The notes under the pieces: generated by a model | Seen by the model: the letters and a program-made list of their open reading frames with translations, nothing else | What the model was told of the DNA's origin: nothing | Database searches by the model: none | Shown here: one piece after another, positions 1 to 7,366 of the stretch | Numbering within the stretch: position 1 is the first letter of the stretch | Layout: every line of letters begins with the position of its first letter | Origin: an uncultured Bacilli bacterium | GTDB taxonomy: Bacteria; Bacillota_I; Bacilli_A; RF39; UBA660 | Assembly (NCBI GenBank): GCA_944331815.1 | Contig: CALVIQ010000072.1 | Coordinates: forward strand, 1 to 26,434 | Direction of reading: 5' to 3' | Length of the DNA stretch: 26,434 nucleotides | Program-made: the position numbers and the translations under genes

Positions 1-225
<225 letters not shown>

Positions 226-270
226 CATTTATTTATTTCTAAATGTGATAAAAACAATTACCATGTTTTC

Positions 271-286
271 AGAGAATTATTTCTCT
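271..286 (+). other. Small hairpin in the 23S-5S spacer
   Basis: AGAGAA (271-276) and TTCTCT (281-286) form a 6-bp stem with a TTAT loop just upstream of the 5S gene. A role in pre-rRNA processing is possible but inferred only from its position. No T-run follows, so it is not a terminator. Confidence 0.3.
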
Positions 287-294
287 ATATATTT

Positions 295-400
295 AATTGG
301 TAACGATAGCAAAGAGGATACACCTGTTCCCATCTCGAACACAGAAGTTAAGCTCTTTAACGGCGAAGATAGTGTAAGCGAAAATAGCAAGTTGCCAATT
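295..400 (+). rRNA. 5S ribosomal RNA
   Basis: The core 5S signature is present: CACCTGTTCCCATCTCGAAC at 321-340, then ACAGAAGTTAAGCTCTT. The terminal helix pairs AATTGGTAAC (295-304) with GTTGCCAATT (391-400), with one G-U pair, and this fixes both ends. The molecule is about 106 nt, shorter than the 115-117 nt of typical Bacillus or Clostridium 5S RNA and closer to the short 5S RNAs reported for Mollicutes and relatives. It lies directly downstream of 23S and upstream of a terminator. Confidence 0.95.
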
Positions 401-412
401 TTTTTTTGTATT

Positions 413-436
413 AAAGATACTTTTGTATCTTTTTTT
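413..436 (+). terminator. Intrinsic terminator of the rRNA operon
   Basis: AAAGATAC (413-420) and GTATCTTT (425-432) form an 8-bp stem around a TTTT loop, followed by a run of T. It lies 12 nt after 5S and closes the rRNA operon. From 437 to 497 nothing was seen apart from the SD site (AAAGGAGAG) of the next gene. Confidence 0.85.
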
Positions 437-497
437 AGTTGTTTAAACTTTTCAGTATTAATTCTTTTTCATATTTTATCATGAAAGGAGAGTTAAT

Positions 498-1544
498 ATG
501 GAATTAAAAGGAATAGATATATCAGAATGGCAAGGAAAATTAAGTATATCTGACTTTAAAAAAATAAAAAAATCTGGTGTAAATTTTGTTATTATTAGGT
601 GTGGATATACTACTTATAATAAAAGTAAATTAAAATATGTTGACAGATATTTTGAAAATAATTATAAATTATGTAAAGAAATTGGATTACCAATAGGGGC
701 TTATTATTACTCATGTGCTACTAATATTGAAGAAGCTAAATCTGAAGCAAATTTTGTAATTTCTTTATTAAAAGGTAAGAAATTCGAATATCCAATTGCA
801 TTTGACACTGAAGATAATCATGATATTAATAATAGTAATTATTCTAATGTTAGTCAAGCAACAATAGGCAAGTCAAAATTAACGCCGATTGTTAAAACAT
901 TTTGCGATTTATTAGAAAAAAACAATTACTATGTTTCGATTTATGCTTCTACTTCGTGGTTTAAAGATAAACTAATTTTAAATGATTTAACTAGCTACGA
1001 TAAATGGATAGCTCAATGGAGTAAAACAGTTAGTTTTAGTGAAAAATATGGGTTATGGCAATATTCTAGTTCAGGTAAAGTTAATGGTATTAGTGGTAAT
1101 GTTGATATGAATTATAGTTATAAAGACTATCCTAATATTATGAAAACTAAAGGTTTAAATGGTTATACAAAAGTAGCGGAAAATATTGAATATAAGAAAT
1201 TAGTTATCAATTATTTGTATAATGGTACAACTATTGCCCCTTCGATTAATAAAGAATTATTGTTAAATACAAGTTATAGTTTTATTAGTCCTAAAATAGT
1301 TGGATATATACCTGATAAAGATATAGTTACTGGTACTATTATTAAAGATGAGATTATTAATGTTAATTATACAAAAGAAATTGTAGATAATTCTAATGAT
1401 AATGTTGATATGCCGTCTTTACCAGATAACAATGTTGATATTCCAAATAATAACCAGAATACTGTAATAGTTAAAGAAAATATTTTTGTTTCAATATTTA
1501 AAGCAATAATTAATTTTATTAAAAAATTATTTAACAAAAAATAG
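498..1544 (+). CDS. GH25-family lysozyme with MucBP-like C-terminal module
   Basis: Predicted 348-aa 1,4-beta-N-acetylmuramidase that hydrolyses the peptidoglycan glycan backbone. The GH25 (TIM-barrel) domain spans about residues 3-215. It shows GIDISEWQG with D7, the FDTED strand with catalytic-type D103 and E105, IIRCG, GAYYYS and LWQYSSSG. Residues about 232-298 (IxYLYNGTxIAPS ... VxYTKE) resemble a MucBP-type beta-grasp wall or mucin-binding repeat. An Asn/Pro-rich linker follows, ending in a hydrophobic-basic tail (about 329-348). No N-terminal signal peptide is visible, because the catalytic domain starts at residue 3. Export therefore needs another route, or the enzyme acts on lysis as phage endolysins do. 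The start is ATG 498 after AAAGGAGAG. No phage genes are nearby. The GH25 assignment is firm, the C-terminal module moderate. Confidence 0.88.
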   Translation: MELKGIDISEWQGKLSISDFKKIKKSGVNFVIIRCGYTTYNKSKLKYVDRYFENNYKLCKEIGLPIGAYYYSCATNIEEAKSEANFVISLLKGKKFEYPIAFDTEDNHDINNSNYSNVSQATIGKSKLTPIVKTFCDLLEKNNYYVSIYASTSWFKDKLILNDLTSYDKWIAQWSKTVSFSEKYGLWQYSSSGKVNGISGNVDMNYSYKDYPNIMKTKGLNGYTKVAENIEYKKLVINYLYNGTTIAPSINKELLLNTSYSFISPKIVGYIPDKDIVTGTIIKDEIINVNYTKEIVDNSNDNVDMPSLPDNNVDIPNNNQNTVIVKENIFVSIFKAIINFIKKLFNKK

Positions 1545-1566
1545 AATGAAAATCATTCTATTTTTT
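1536..1566 (+). terminator. Intrinsic terminator overlapping the lysozyme stop codon
   Basis: TAGAATGA (1542-1549) and TCATTCTA (1553-1560) pair around an AAA loop. The stem is extended by A-run/T-run pairs (1536-1541 with 1561-1566). The lysozyme stop codon is the first base-paired TAG of the stem. Confidence 0.85.
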
Positions 1567-1570
1567 ATGG

Positions 1571-1576
1571 TATAAT
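1571..1576 (+). promoter_or_regulatory. Extended -10 promoter of rlmD, giving a leaderless mRNA
   Basis: TATAAT at 1571-1576 preceded by TGG (extended -10). The ATG lies only 6 nt downstream (1583), so transcription should begin at or within 1-2 nt of the start codon. No SD site exists between them. No -35 consensus is evident, and that position falls in the upstream terminator. Confidence 0.6.
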
Positions 1577-1582
1577 ATTGTT

Positions 1583-2761
1583 ATGAAAAAGTTAGTAGTT
1601 AAAATTGAAAATTTAGATCACTTTGGTAGAGGTATAGCTAAAGTAAATAATATGCCTATTTTTGTCGAAAATAGTTTGATTGATGAAGAAGTTGAAATAG
1701 TTGTAACTAAAGAGAAAAAAAACTATATGGAAGGAATTGTTAGAAAGTATATTAAAACTAGTCCCTTACGAGTGGTAAGTAAATGTCCATATTATGACAA
1801 ATGTGGCGGATGTGACTTATTGCATTTATCTTACGAAGAACAACTTAAATACAAGGAAAATAAAGTTAAAGAAATAATAAAAAAATTTAGTGGATTAGAT
1901 TGTGTGAATAGTATTGTAGGAAGTAAGCAATTTAATTATCGTAATAAGATAACTTTACAAGTTAACAAGGAAATAGGATATTTTAAGAAAAAAACTAATG
2001 ATATTATTGCTATTGATAAATGTTTATTAGTTGATGATAAAATAAATAAAATAATTAAAGGTTTAAAAAAAATAGATGTTAGTAAAGTAAATAAAATAGT
2101 TATTAGAGTTACTAATTTAGAAAGTATGGTTGTTTTTTATGGTAATATATCTAATAAAATTGAACTTGATGTTGATACGATAATTATAAATGATAAAATT
2201 ATAAAAGGTAATGGTTATATTAAAGAAAATATTAATGATATAAATTTTATTATTTCACCGACTTCATTTTTTCAAGTTAATAATATTGGAATGATTAATA
2301 TTTATAACAAAGTCTTAGAGTATATCGATGGCGGGAATGTTTTGGATTTATATTGTGGTACTGGAACTATTGGTATATACATTTCTAAAAAAGCTAATAA
2401 AGTATTAGGTATAGAATTAAATAAAGAAGCAATTAAAGATGCTATATTCAATAAAAAAATAAATAATATTTATAATATTGATTTTATTAGTGGTGATGTA
2501 GGAACTATTTTATCGCAAAATAATTTTAAAGCGGATATAGTTATTGTTGATCCGCCTAGATCCGGTTTGGATAATAATAGTATTAGTAATATAATAAAGA
2601 TACATCCTAATAAAATTATTTATGTTTCTTGTAATCCCGTTACTTTAGCAAGAGATTTAAATATTTTAAAAGAACATTATGATGTTTTAGAAATTACACC
2701 ATTTGATATGTTTGGTAATACTTATCACGTTGAATGTGTTTGCCTGTTAAAACTACGTTAA
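1583..2761 (+). CDS. rlmD: 23S rRNA (uracil-5-)-methyltransferase, RlmD/RlmCD type
   Basis: 392-aa TrmA/RumA-family enzyme that uses S-adenosylmethionine to make 5-methyluridine in 23S rRNA. Residues about 1-55 form a TRAM RNA-binding domain. CPYYDKCGGC supplies C68, C74 and C77 of the [4Fe-4S] site, and the Cys of IDKC is the likely fourth ligand. The SAM-binding motif is VLDLYCGTGTIG (253-264), followed by VDPPRSGLD. The catalytic nucleophile is C350 in YVSCNPVTLARDL. The position modified (U747, U1939 or both, as for B. subtilis RlmCD) cannot be read from the sequence. The start at ATG 1583 aligns with the family but has no SD site and is placed for leaderless translation. The gene appears monocistronic. 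Confidence 0.92.
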   Translation: MKKLVVKIENLDHFGRGIAKVNNMPIFVENSLIDEEVEIVVTKEKKNYMEGIVRKYIKTSPLRVVSKCPYYDKCGGCDLLHLSYEEQLKYKENKVKEIIKKFSGLDCVNSIVGSKQFNYRNKITLQVNKEIGYFKKKTNDIIAIDKCLLVDDKINKIIKGLKKIDVSKVNKIVIRVTNLESMVVFYGNISNKIELDVDTIIINDKIIKGNGYIKENINDINFIISPTSFFQVNNIGMINIYNKVLEYIDGGNVLDLYCGTGTIGIYISKKANKVLGIELNKEAIKDAIFNKKINNIYNIDFISGDVGTILSQNNFKADIVIVDPPRSGLDNNSISNIIKIHPNKIIYVSCNPVTLARDLNILKEHYDVLEITPFDMFGNTYHVECVCLLKLR

Positions 2762-2771
2762 AAAGTTATGA

Positions 2772-2777
2772 TATAAT
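2772..2777 (+). promoter_or_regulatory. Extended -10 promoter of the 2831-4952 cluster
   Basis: TATAAT at 2772-2777 preceded by TGA, in the recurring form TATGATATAAT, 11 nt after the rlmD stop. A second TATAAT at 2796-2801 lacks the TGn extension. The first gene downstream starts at 2831 after GGAGGG. Confidence 0.5.
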
Positions 2778-2830
2778 AACTATTATTTGGAAATTTATAA
2801 TAAAAGTATATAAAAAATTGGAGGGTTTAT

Positions 2831-3232
2831 ATGAACAATAAAAAATTAGAAATTACATATGATGAAGATAAATTAATGGGTTGGTGTTTGGGATATTCAC
2901 TTGGTACATTTTATAAACGAAGTATAAAAAATGGGACAATTGAATTGTGGAATTTTGGATATTCACTTTTTGATAAAGAATTTTATTATACTAAAAGTGT
3001 ACATTTACCAAAAGAAATTAGAGATTATTTTAATGGTGCAGAGTATAGTGAAATAAATATTGCTAAAATGGAAGAACTTGGTATTTATGATGGTGATAGA
3101 GTTGATAAATTAATTGAGATTTATGAAAATGCAAAAAAAGGTATTGTTACACAAAAAATTGAAATGGAAATAGAAAAACAAAAAATTTTAGAGTTTCGTA
3201 GGACTTTAAAAAAAGGTAAAAATAATAGTTAG
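2831..3232 (+). CDS. Hypothetical protein, 133 aa
   Basis: Not recognised. The product is soluble and rich in aromatic residues, with no signal peptide or membrane segment. The N-terminal half carries two similar strands (LGYSLGTFYKR and FGYSLFDKEFYYTKS), an internal GYSL repeat also visible in the DNA as GGATATTCACTT twice. The C-terminal half (about 85-133) is a charged helix rich in K and E. The start ATG 2831 follows a good SD (TTGGAGGG). It is the first gene of a same-strand cluster and lies 40 nt upstream of a nucleoside deoxyribosyltransferase-like gene. Confidence 0.7.
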   Translation: MNNKKLEITYDEDKLMGWCLGYSLGTFYKRSIKNGTIELWNFGYSLFDKEFYYTKSVHLPKEIRDYFNGAEYSEINIAKMEELGIYDGDRVDKLIEIYENAKKGIVTQKIEMEIEKQKILEFRRTLKKGKNNS

Positions 3233-3272
3233 TTATATATAGTCTATTATAAATTTTAAAGGAGTTAATTAT

Positions 3273-3713
3273 ATGAATAATAAATATGAATTTTTTATAG
3301 CAGGCAGAGCGCGAAATAAGGATAATATATTAAAAATATGTGATTTATTTGATAAATATAAAATATCTTATTATTGTTTTTTAAAAACGGAAGATGATTG
3401 GGGATATGGTAGTAAAAATCAAACACCAGATGAAAAACAAAAAGAGTTTGAATCATTAGATTTAAAAAGTGACATTGTTTTAAATTTATTTCATAAAGAT
3501 TTAGAAGGAGAAAGAAATTCAAATAATTTATTATTAGTTTTACCAGCAGGGAAAGCCGCACATATAGAATCTGGAATAGCATATGGTTTAGGTAAAAAAT
3601 GTTATGCGATAGGAGATTATGATGCAACAGATACTTTGTATAATATTTTTGAAGAAATTTTTACTAGTGAAATTGAATTAGAAGAATTTTTGAAAAAATA
3701 TAATAAATTTTAA
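3273..3713 (+). CDS. Nucleoside 2-deoxyribosyltransferase-like protein
   Basis: 146 aa. The Rossmann-like layout matches the nucleoside 2-deoxyribosyltransferase superfamily: an N-terminal strand and turn (FFIAGRARNKDN), a central strand SDIVLNLF, then LLLVLPAGKAAHIESGIAYGLGKKC. In that family the glutamate of the last motif (here E99) is the nucleophile and the following GxAxGxGK closes the site. The enzymes exchange or hydrolyse the base of (deoxy)nucleosides in salvage or nucleotide clearance. The substrate cannot be told, and related folds occur in small NAD- or nucleotide-processing proteins. The start ATG 3273 follows AAAGGAG with 8-nt spacing. The next gene follows after 11 nt, suggesting one transcript. 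Confidence 0.65.
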   Translation: MNNKYEFFIAGRARNKDNILKICDLFDKYKISYYCFLKTEDDWGYGSKNQTPDEKQKEFESLDLKSDIVLNLFHKDLEGERNSNNLLLVLPAGKAAHIESGIAYGLGKKCYAIGDYDATDTLYNIFEEIFTSEIELEEFLKKYNKF

Positions 3714-3724
3714 AAGAGTTTTTT

Positions 3725-4210
3725 ATGATAATAGAAAAAATAAGAAAAAAAGATGCTAAAGAACTTGCACATAGTATAGCTGTTGTTTAGAATACAACCT
3801 ATAAAGGAATAGTTGATAATGAATTTCTAAAAAATTTATATTTAAATGAGGATAATTCTGTTAAAAATATTATAAATAAGATAAATAATGATGATAATTA
3901 TTATGTACTGAAATTAAATAATAAAATTATCGGTTGGATTTATTATAATTTTGTTAGTGATAAATATGAAAATGCTGGTGAAATTTATTCATTGTGTGTT
4001 CTTAAAGAATATCATAAAAAAGGATATGGTAAATTATTATTTAATTTTGCTGTAAACGATATGAAAAAAAATAATATAAATAAATTTGTTGTCGGATGTT
4101 TAGAAGGTAATCCTTCGAATGAATTTTACAAGTATATGGGTGGAAAATATATTAGTAATAATTTATTTAGAGAAAAATATCTTGAAAATATATATTTATT
4201 TATAGTTTAG
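3725..4210 (+). pseudogene. GNAT acetyltransferase gene interrupted by an in-frame TAG
   Basis: One frame from ATG 3725 to TAG 4210 (161 sense codons if read through) reads as a complete GNAT N-acetyltransferase except for TAG at codon 22 (3788-3790). The reading is IAVV-stop-NTTYKGIVDNEFL. Related GNATs carry Trp in the equivalent W-x-x-TY-x-G-I motif, so a TGG-to-TAG nonsense change fits. Downstream the acetyl-CoA site is intact: IYSLCVLKEYHKKGYGKLLF (R/Q-x-x-G-x-G/A type P-loop), then NxxxxxFYKYMGGK. TAG ends several neighbouring genes, so readthrough as a sense codon is unlikely. The SD (AAAAGAG) is weak. A sequencing error or internal restart could also explain it. Confidence 0.75.
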
Positions 4211-4220
4211 GAAGTGAATT

Positions 4221-4952
4221 ATGTTTTTTGCAAAACCAGATATATATCCAGCATGTGGATTATATAATTTAAAACATTCAATATCAATAATAGTATTAAT
4301 ATTTTTGATTATTATTGGTGTTAAAAATACTAAAATAAAGAAAAAAGAAAACATTACTAAAATTATTAAAATATTTACTATTATAGTTTGGATACTAGAA
4401 ATAATAAAAATAATTTTTAATTTATTTATTGGCAATATTAATAATGTTAATACTTATGTGCCATTATATTATTGTAGCATATTATTGTATGCTGGTATTT
4501 TAAGTGGATTTTCTAAAGGAATATTAAAAAAAATAGGTGATATTTTTTTGGCAACAGGAGGTTTATTTGCTGGTATTTGTTTTTTAATATCTCCAGGGAC
4601 ATCTTTAGGTATATATCCATTAATTCATTTTATTAGTTTTCAAAGTTTATTTTATCATGCTGTTATGATTTATTTAGGAATAATAATTATTAAATATAAT
4701 TATATAAATATTAAACTAAGTGATTTAAAATATTATGCAATTTTAGTTTTTATAATTTGTGTACTAGCATATATAATTAACATTAATTTTAATGGTAATT
4801 TAATGTTTATAAATGAAGGTTTTCAATTATTTACAATATTTGAAAATGTCTTTAATAATTATTACAGTTTAGCTATGATTATAGGCCAAATGACAATTCC
4901 ATTTTTATTAGGATTATTGATTAACAAATTATTCAATTTGCTTTTTTTCTAA
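4221..4952 (+). CDS. Integral membrane protein, YwaF/TIGR02206-like
   Basis: 243 aa with about six or seven hydrophobic segments. The motif YVPLYYCSILLYAGILSGF (about 80-98) and the pattern of a short N-terminal stretch followed by closely spaced helices resemble the YwaF-type family, whose function is not well defined. The segment around FLATGGLFAGICFLISPGTS (about 111-130) and the loop IHFISFQSLFYHAVMIYLGI are typical of such proteins. It begins 10 nt after the broken GNAT gene (SD GGAAGTG), so it is probably co-transcribed. The family call is made from pattern only and is moderate; that it is a real membrane protein gene is well supported. Confidence 0.6.
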   Translation: MFFAKPDIYPACGLYNLKHSISIIVLIFLIIIGVKNTKIKKKENITKIIKIFTIIVWILEIIKIIFNLFIGNINNVNTYVPLYYCSILLYAGILSGFSKGILKKIGDIFLATGGLFAGICFLISPGTSLGIYPLIHFISFQSLFYHAVMIYLGIIIIKYNYINIKLSDLKYYAILVFIICVLAYIININFNGNLMFINEGFQLFTIFENVFNNYYSLAMIIGQMTIPFLLGLLINKLFNLLFF

Positions 4953-4966
4953 TTATGTGGTAGAAT
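4938..4966 (+). promoter_or_regulatory. Sigma-A-type promoter of the kinase-like gene
   Basis: -35 TTGCTT (4938-4943), a 17-nt spacer, then -10 TAGAAT (4961-4966) with a TGG extension. The promoter overlaps the end of the upstream membrane protein gene. The start codon follows at 4996. Confidence 0.6.
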
Positions 4967-4995
4967 ATCACCAATTTCTAAAAAGGGGGAATATA

Positions 4996-5742
4996 ATGGC
5001 TAAATTTAATCAATCAAAACAAGTTATTTTTAGAAGTGATTTAAGCGTAATTCCTAATATATATGAGTTACCGAGATTAGGTGCAGGTCATGATGGAAGG
5101 GTATTTAGATTTAATAATAAAGCATTGAAATTATTAAAATATGATATAAGTTTAAGAAAAGAAAAAGATTTAATGACCTTTGCTAAAGCTACTTATTTTT
5201 TAGATGAATTAAATTTGAAAAGAATAGTTAAACCTATTGATATATTATTAGATGATGATGGATCATATACAGGTTATGTTATGGATTATTTAGAAGATGT
5301 AACTAATCCTAAGAAAAAAGGTATGCCAATTTATCGTGAAGTATCTGATTTTAGTTGTGGTGATTTAATTAATTCAACACATGAATTAATTGAAGATTTT
5401 AATGAATTAACTAAGAAAAATGTTCTAGCAACAGATATAAATAGAGGAAGTTATATTTTTACAACTGATTTTATGCATTTATGTGATATGGATAAATATC
5501 AAATGGGTTTAGTAAGAGTAGAAGATTTAAATAAAAGTAGATTAAATTATGTTGTTGCAAAATTTTTAGCTGTTGTAATGTCAAAAGACTTAGATAAAGA
5601 ACAATTAAAAAAATTGAATGTATGGTTAAAACAAGTTGTTAATTCTAGAAATTTTTTAGAATTATTAGAAAATGAAATTGGAACTGATTATAGATCACCA
5701 ATAAGTGAATTTGCAGAATATAAAGTAAAAAAAATAGTATAA
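4996..5742 (+). CDS. Protein-kinase-fold protein (divergent, RIO/APH-like)
   Basis: 248 aa. It has kinase-fold landmarks in order: a glycine-rich loop GAGHDGRVF (29-37), a candidate ATP-binding lysine in NKALKLLK (K45), a hinge-like GYVMDYLED, a catalytic-loop-like segment ATDINRGSYIF with D147, and a metal-binding-like LCDMDKY with D164/D166. The canonical Asn six residues after the catalytic Asp is absent, so the site is atypical. It could be a small-molecule kinase, a protein kinase or a pseudokinase. No membrane segment is seen. The start ATG 4996 follows AAAGGGGGAA; an upstream in-frame GTG (4957) lies inside the -10 region and is unlikely. The gene is monocistronic, with its own promoter and terminator. 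Confidence 0.65.
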   Translation: MAKFNQSKQVIFRSDLSVIPNIYELPRLGAGHDGRVFRFNNKALKLLKYDISLRKEKDLMTFAKATYFLDELNLKRIVKPIDILLDDDGSYTGYVMDYLEDVTNPKKKGMPIYREVSDFSCGDLINSTHELIEDFNELTKKNVLATDINRGSYIFTTDFMHLCDMDKYQMGLVRVEDLNKSRLNYVVAKFLAVVMSKDLDKEQLKKLNVWLKQVVNSRNFLELLENEIGTDYRSPISEFAEYKVKKIV

Positions 5743-5770
5743 AAATCATTAAAAAATTAATGATTTTTTT
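5741..5770 (+). terminator. Intrinsic terminator of the kinase-like gene
   Basis: AAAAATCATTAA (5741-5752) and TTAATGATTTTT (5757-5768) form a 12-bp stem with an AAAA loop and a terminal T-run. The stem begins inside the stop codon. Confidence 0.85.
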
Positions 5771-5788
5771 TATTCAACCAATGGTTTG

Positions 5789-5817
5789 TTGATTTTATAT
5801 AAATTCTTAATTATAAT
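5789..5817 (+). promoter_or_regulatory. Sigma-A-type promoter of the XRE regulator gene
   Basis: -35 TTGATT (5789-5794), a 17-nt spacer, -10 TATAAT (5812-5817). The start codon is at 5838, preceded by AGGTGAT. No clear inverted-repeat operator was seen in the spacer. Confidence 0.7.
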
Positions 5818-5837
5818 TTAGATGGTAGGTGATTTAT

Positions 5838-6767
5838 ATGGAAAATGAAAATATTGGGAGATTAATTTCTAAAATAAGAAAAGAAAAAGGAATGACACAG
5901 AAAGATTTGGCCGATAAATTAAATGTAACAGATAGAGCTGTTTCTAAATGGGAAAGAGGACTATGTTGTCCAGATATATCATTATTAAAAGATTTATCTA
6001 GTATATTAGGAATTTCTATTTCAAAGCTAATATGTGGAGAAGAGGTATCTGATGAAAGTATCAATAAAACAATTGAATATACTGAAAAAAACATAAAACA
6101 AAGAATAATTAAATATTTAAATATAGCTTTAATTAGTATTATGATATTTTTAATTATATTTGTTGTGTTAAATATTTTAAAAGTAGAATTTAGATATCAT
6201 AAAAAATATAAATATACTGTTGACTATGAAGTAAAGATAAAAGCTGAAGAAGAATCTAATTTAAAACGATATGAAAAAATAAAAAATAATGTTGATTTAA
6301 TTTTAAATAATCAAGGAAAATATAGTGATGATGATTATAAACGTATAATAAATTATATTGATAATATCAAAAAAGTTTTAAATTTAAATGAATTTGAGTA
6401 TTTTAAGAAAAAATATTATACTTATGATGATTTAGAAAAATTAAGTAAAACCTATAATAGCTATAATAACTATGATGATAGATTTATAGATTATAGTGTG
6501 GATAATGCCATTGATGTTTATTATTTATTAATAAAATATGATATAAATAAAGCAAATAATATTATTAATTGTAGTTGGATGATTGATAATCATTGGGGAA
6601 TTAAAAATGTTATAACATCTCTTAATACAGATTTTTCTCTTTATTATTATAATGTTTCTAAAGAACTAGCTAATAATATTTACTTTTCTTTAGATAATAG
6701 ATATGATTTATATTATTTAGTATTAAATGATATTATAGAAGTAGGTGATATAAGTGAAAATATTTAA
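5838..6767 (+). CDS. XRE-type HTH regulator with membrane anchor
   Basis: 309 aa. The N-terminal helix-turn-helix of the Cro/C1 (XRE) family (about 4-60) reads IGRLISKIRKEKGMTQKDLA followed by VTDRAVSKWERGLCCPDISLL. A single hydrophobic helix (about 88-112: YLNIALISIMIFLIIFVVLNIL) follows, so the DNA-binding domain is cytoplasmic. The remaining 195 residues, rich in Tyr, Asn, Asp and Lys, should lie outside the membrane. They show no recognised domain but look like a helical sensor region. The start ATG 5838 is chosen because AGGTGAT sits 5 nt upstream; the GTG at 5829 is part of that SD. The next gene overlaps its end by 14 nt, so the two are translationally coupled and probably work together. 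Confidence 0.85.
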   Translation: MENENIGRLISKIRKEKGMTQKDLADKLNVTDRAVSKWERGLCCPDISLLKDLSSILGISISKLICGEEVSDESINKTIEYTEKNIKQRIIKYLNIALISIMIFLIIFVVLNILKVEFRYHKKYKYTVDYEVKIKAEEESNLKRYEKIKNNVDLILNNQGKYSDDDYKRIINYIDNIKKVLNLNEFEYFKKKYYTYDDLEKLSKTYNSYNNYDDRFIDYSVDNAIDVYYLLIKYDINKANNIINCSWMIDNHWGIKNVITSLNTDFSLYYYNVSKELANNIYFSLDNRYDLYYLVLNDIIEVGDISENI

Positions 6768-7353
6768 ATTTATTTTAAGTATTATATTAACTATTTTATC
6801 TTGTTTTTTCATAATAAAATGTAATGACGGTAATTCCATATTTACACTTTTGATTTTATTATTAATGTCTATACCATTTTATTTATTATATAAAGATAAA
6901 CGAAAAAACAAAATATATACGATTATAGTGAGTACAATTGTATTGTTTTTAATGGTATATATATTATCTAATACAATTGATATTGTTTCATCATATGGTG
7001 TTTATTTAGGAAATGCTGAAGAATCAATTAATTATAGTTACAGTAAAGTATCATTTTCATTTAATATTTTGTTTATATTTTTATATTTTATATCTTTATT
7101 TTTAAATCTTTTTATTACATGTAATAATTTTATTAAAGATGAAAGTAATAATAAGATAGATATATTATCTAGTATTATATTTTTATTAAATATAATTATT
7201 TATTTAAATGCTTATTTCAATTCTAAATTTCCAGAAATAACAAATTATTCAATGATATATCATGATACAGATTATGTATCGCAATTTTATGGATTATTTG
7301 CAATAATGTTTATATGTATAATATTATATAATAAAATAAATAGCCAAGATTAA
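6754..7353 (+). CDS. Small membrane protein coupled to the XRE regulator
   Basis: 199 aa with about five or six hydrophobic helices (for example KIFKFILSIILTILSCFFII at the N-terminus, and two-helix groups near 25-80, 97-125, 133-150 and 175-195). The loop SYGVYLGNAEESINYSYSKV is probably external. No family was recognised. The GTG start at 6754 is preceded by AGGTGAT inside the XRE gene, and the ORFs overlap by 14 nt. A role as partner or regulated target of the membrane-anchored XRE protein is inferred only from the coupling. Confidence 0.75.
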   Translation: MKIFKFILSIILTILSCFFIIKCNDGNSIFTLLILLLMSIPFYLLYKDKRKNKIYTIIVSTIVLFLMVYILSNTIDIVSSYGVYLGNAEESINYSYSKVSFSFNILFIFLYFISLFLNLFITCNNFIKDESNNKIDILSSIIFLLNIIIYLNAYFNSKFPEITNYSMIYHDTDYVSQFYGLFAIMFICIILYNKINSQD

Positions 7354-7366
7354 GGGCTATTTATTT
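7334..7366. terminator. Bidirectional terminator shared by convergent genes
   Basis: AAATAAATAGCC (7334-7345) and GGCTATTTATTT (7355-7366) form a perfect 12-bp stem with a 9-nt loop. The plus-strand stop (7351-7353) is in the loop and the minus-strand stop (7357-7359) is in the stem, so one hairpin serves both genes. The flanking T- and A-rich sequence is imperfect, so the strength on each strand is uncertain. Confidence 0.65.

Noticed and set aside
245..484. 79-aa open frame across the 23S-5S spacer, the 5S gene and the rRNA terminator
   Set aside because: It covers the 5S rRNA and a terminator hairpin and has no SD; it is a chance frame.
4196..4435. Minus-strand hydrophobic open frame overlapping the YwaF-like gene
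   Set aside because: It is antisense to a membrane protein gene; its hydrophobicity mirrors the AT-rich coding strand and it has no SD.
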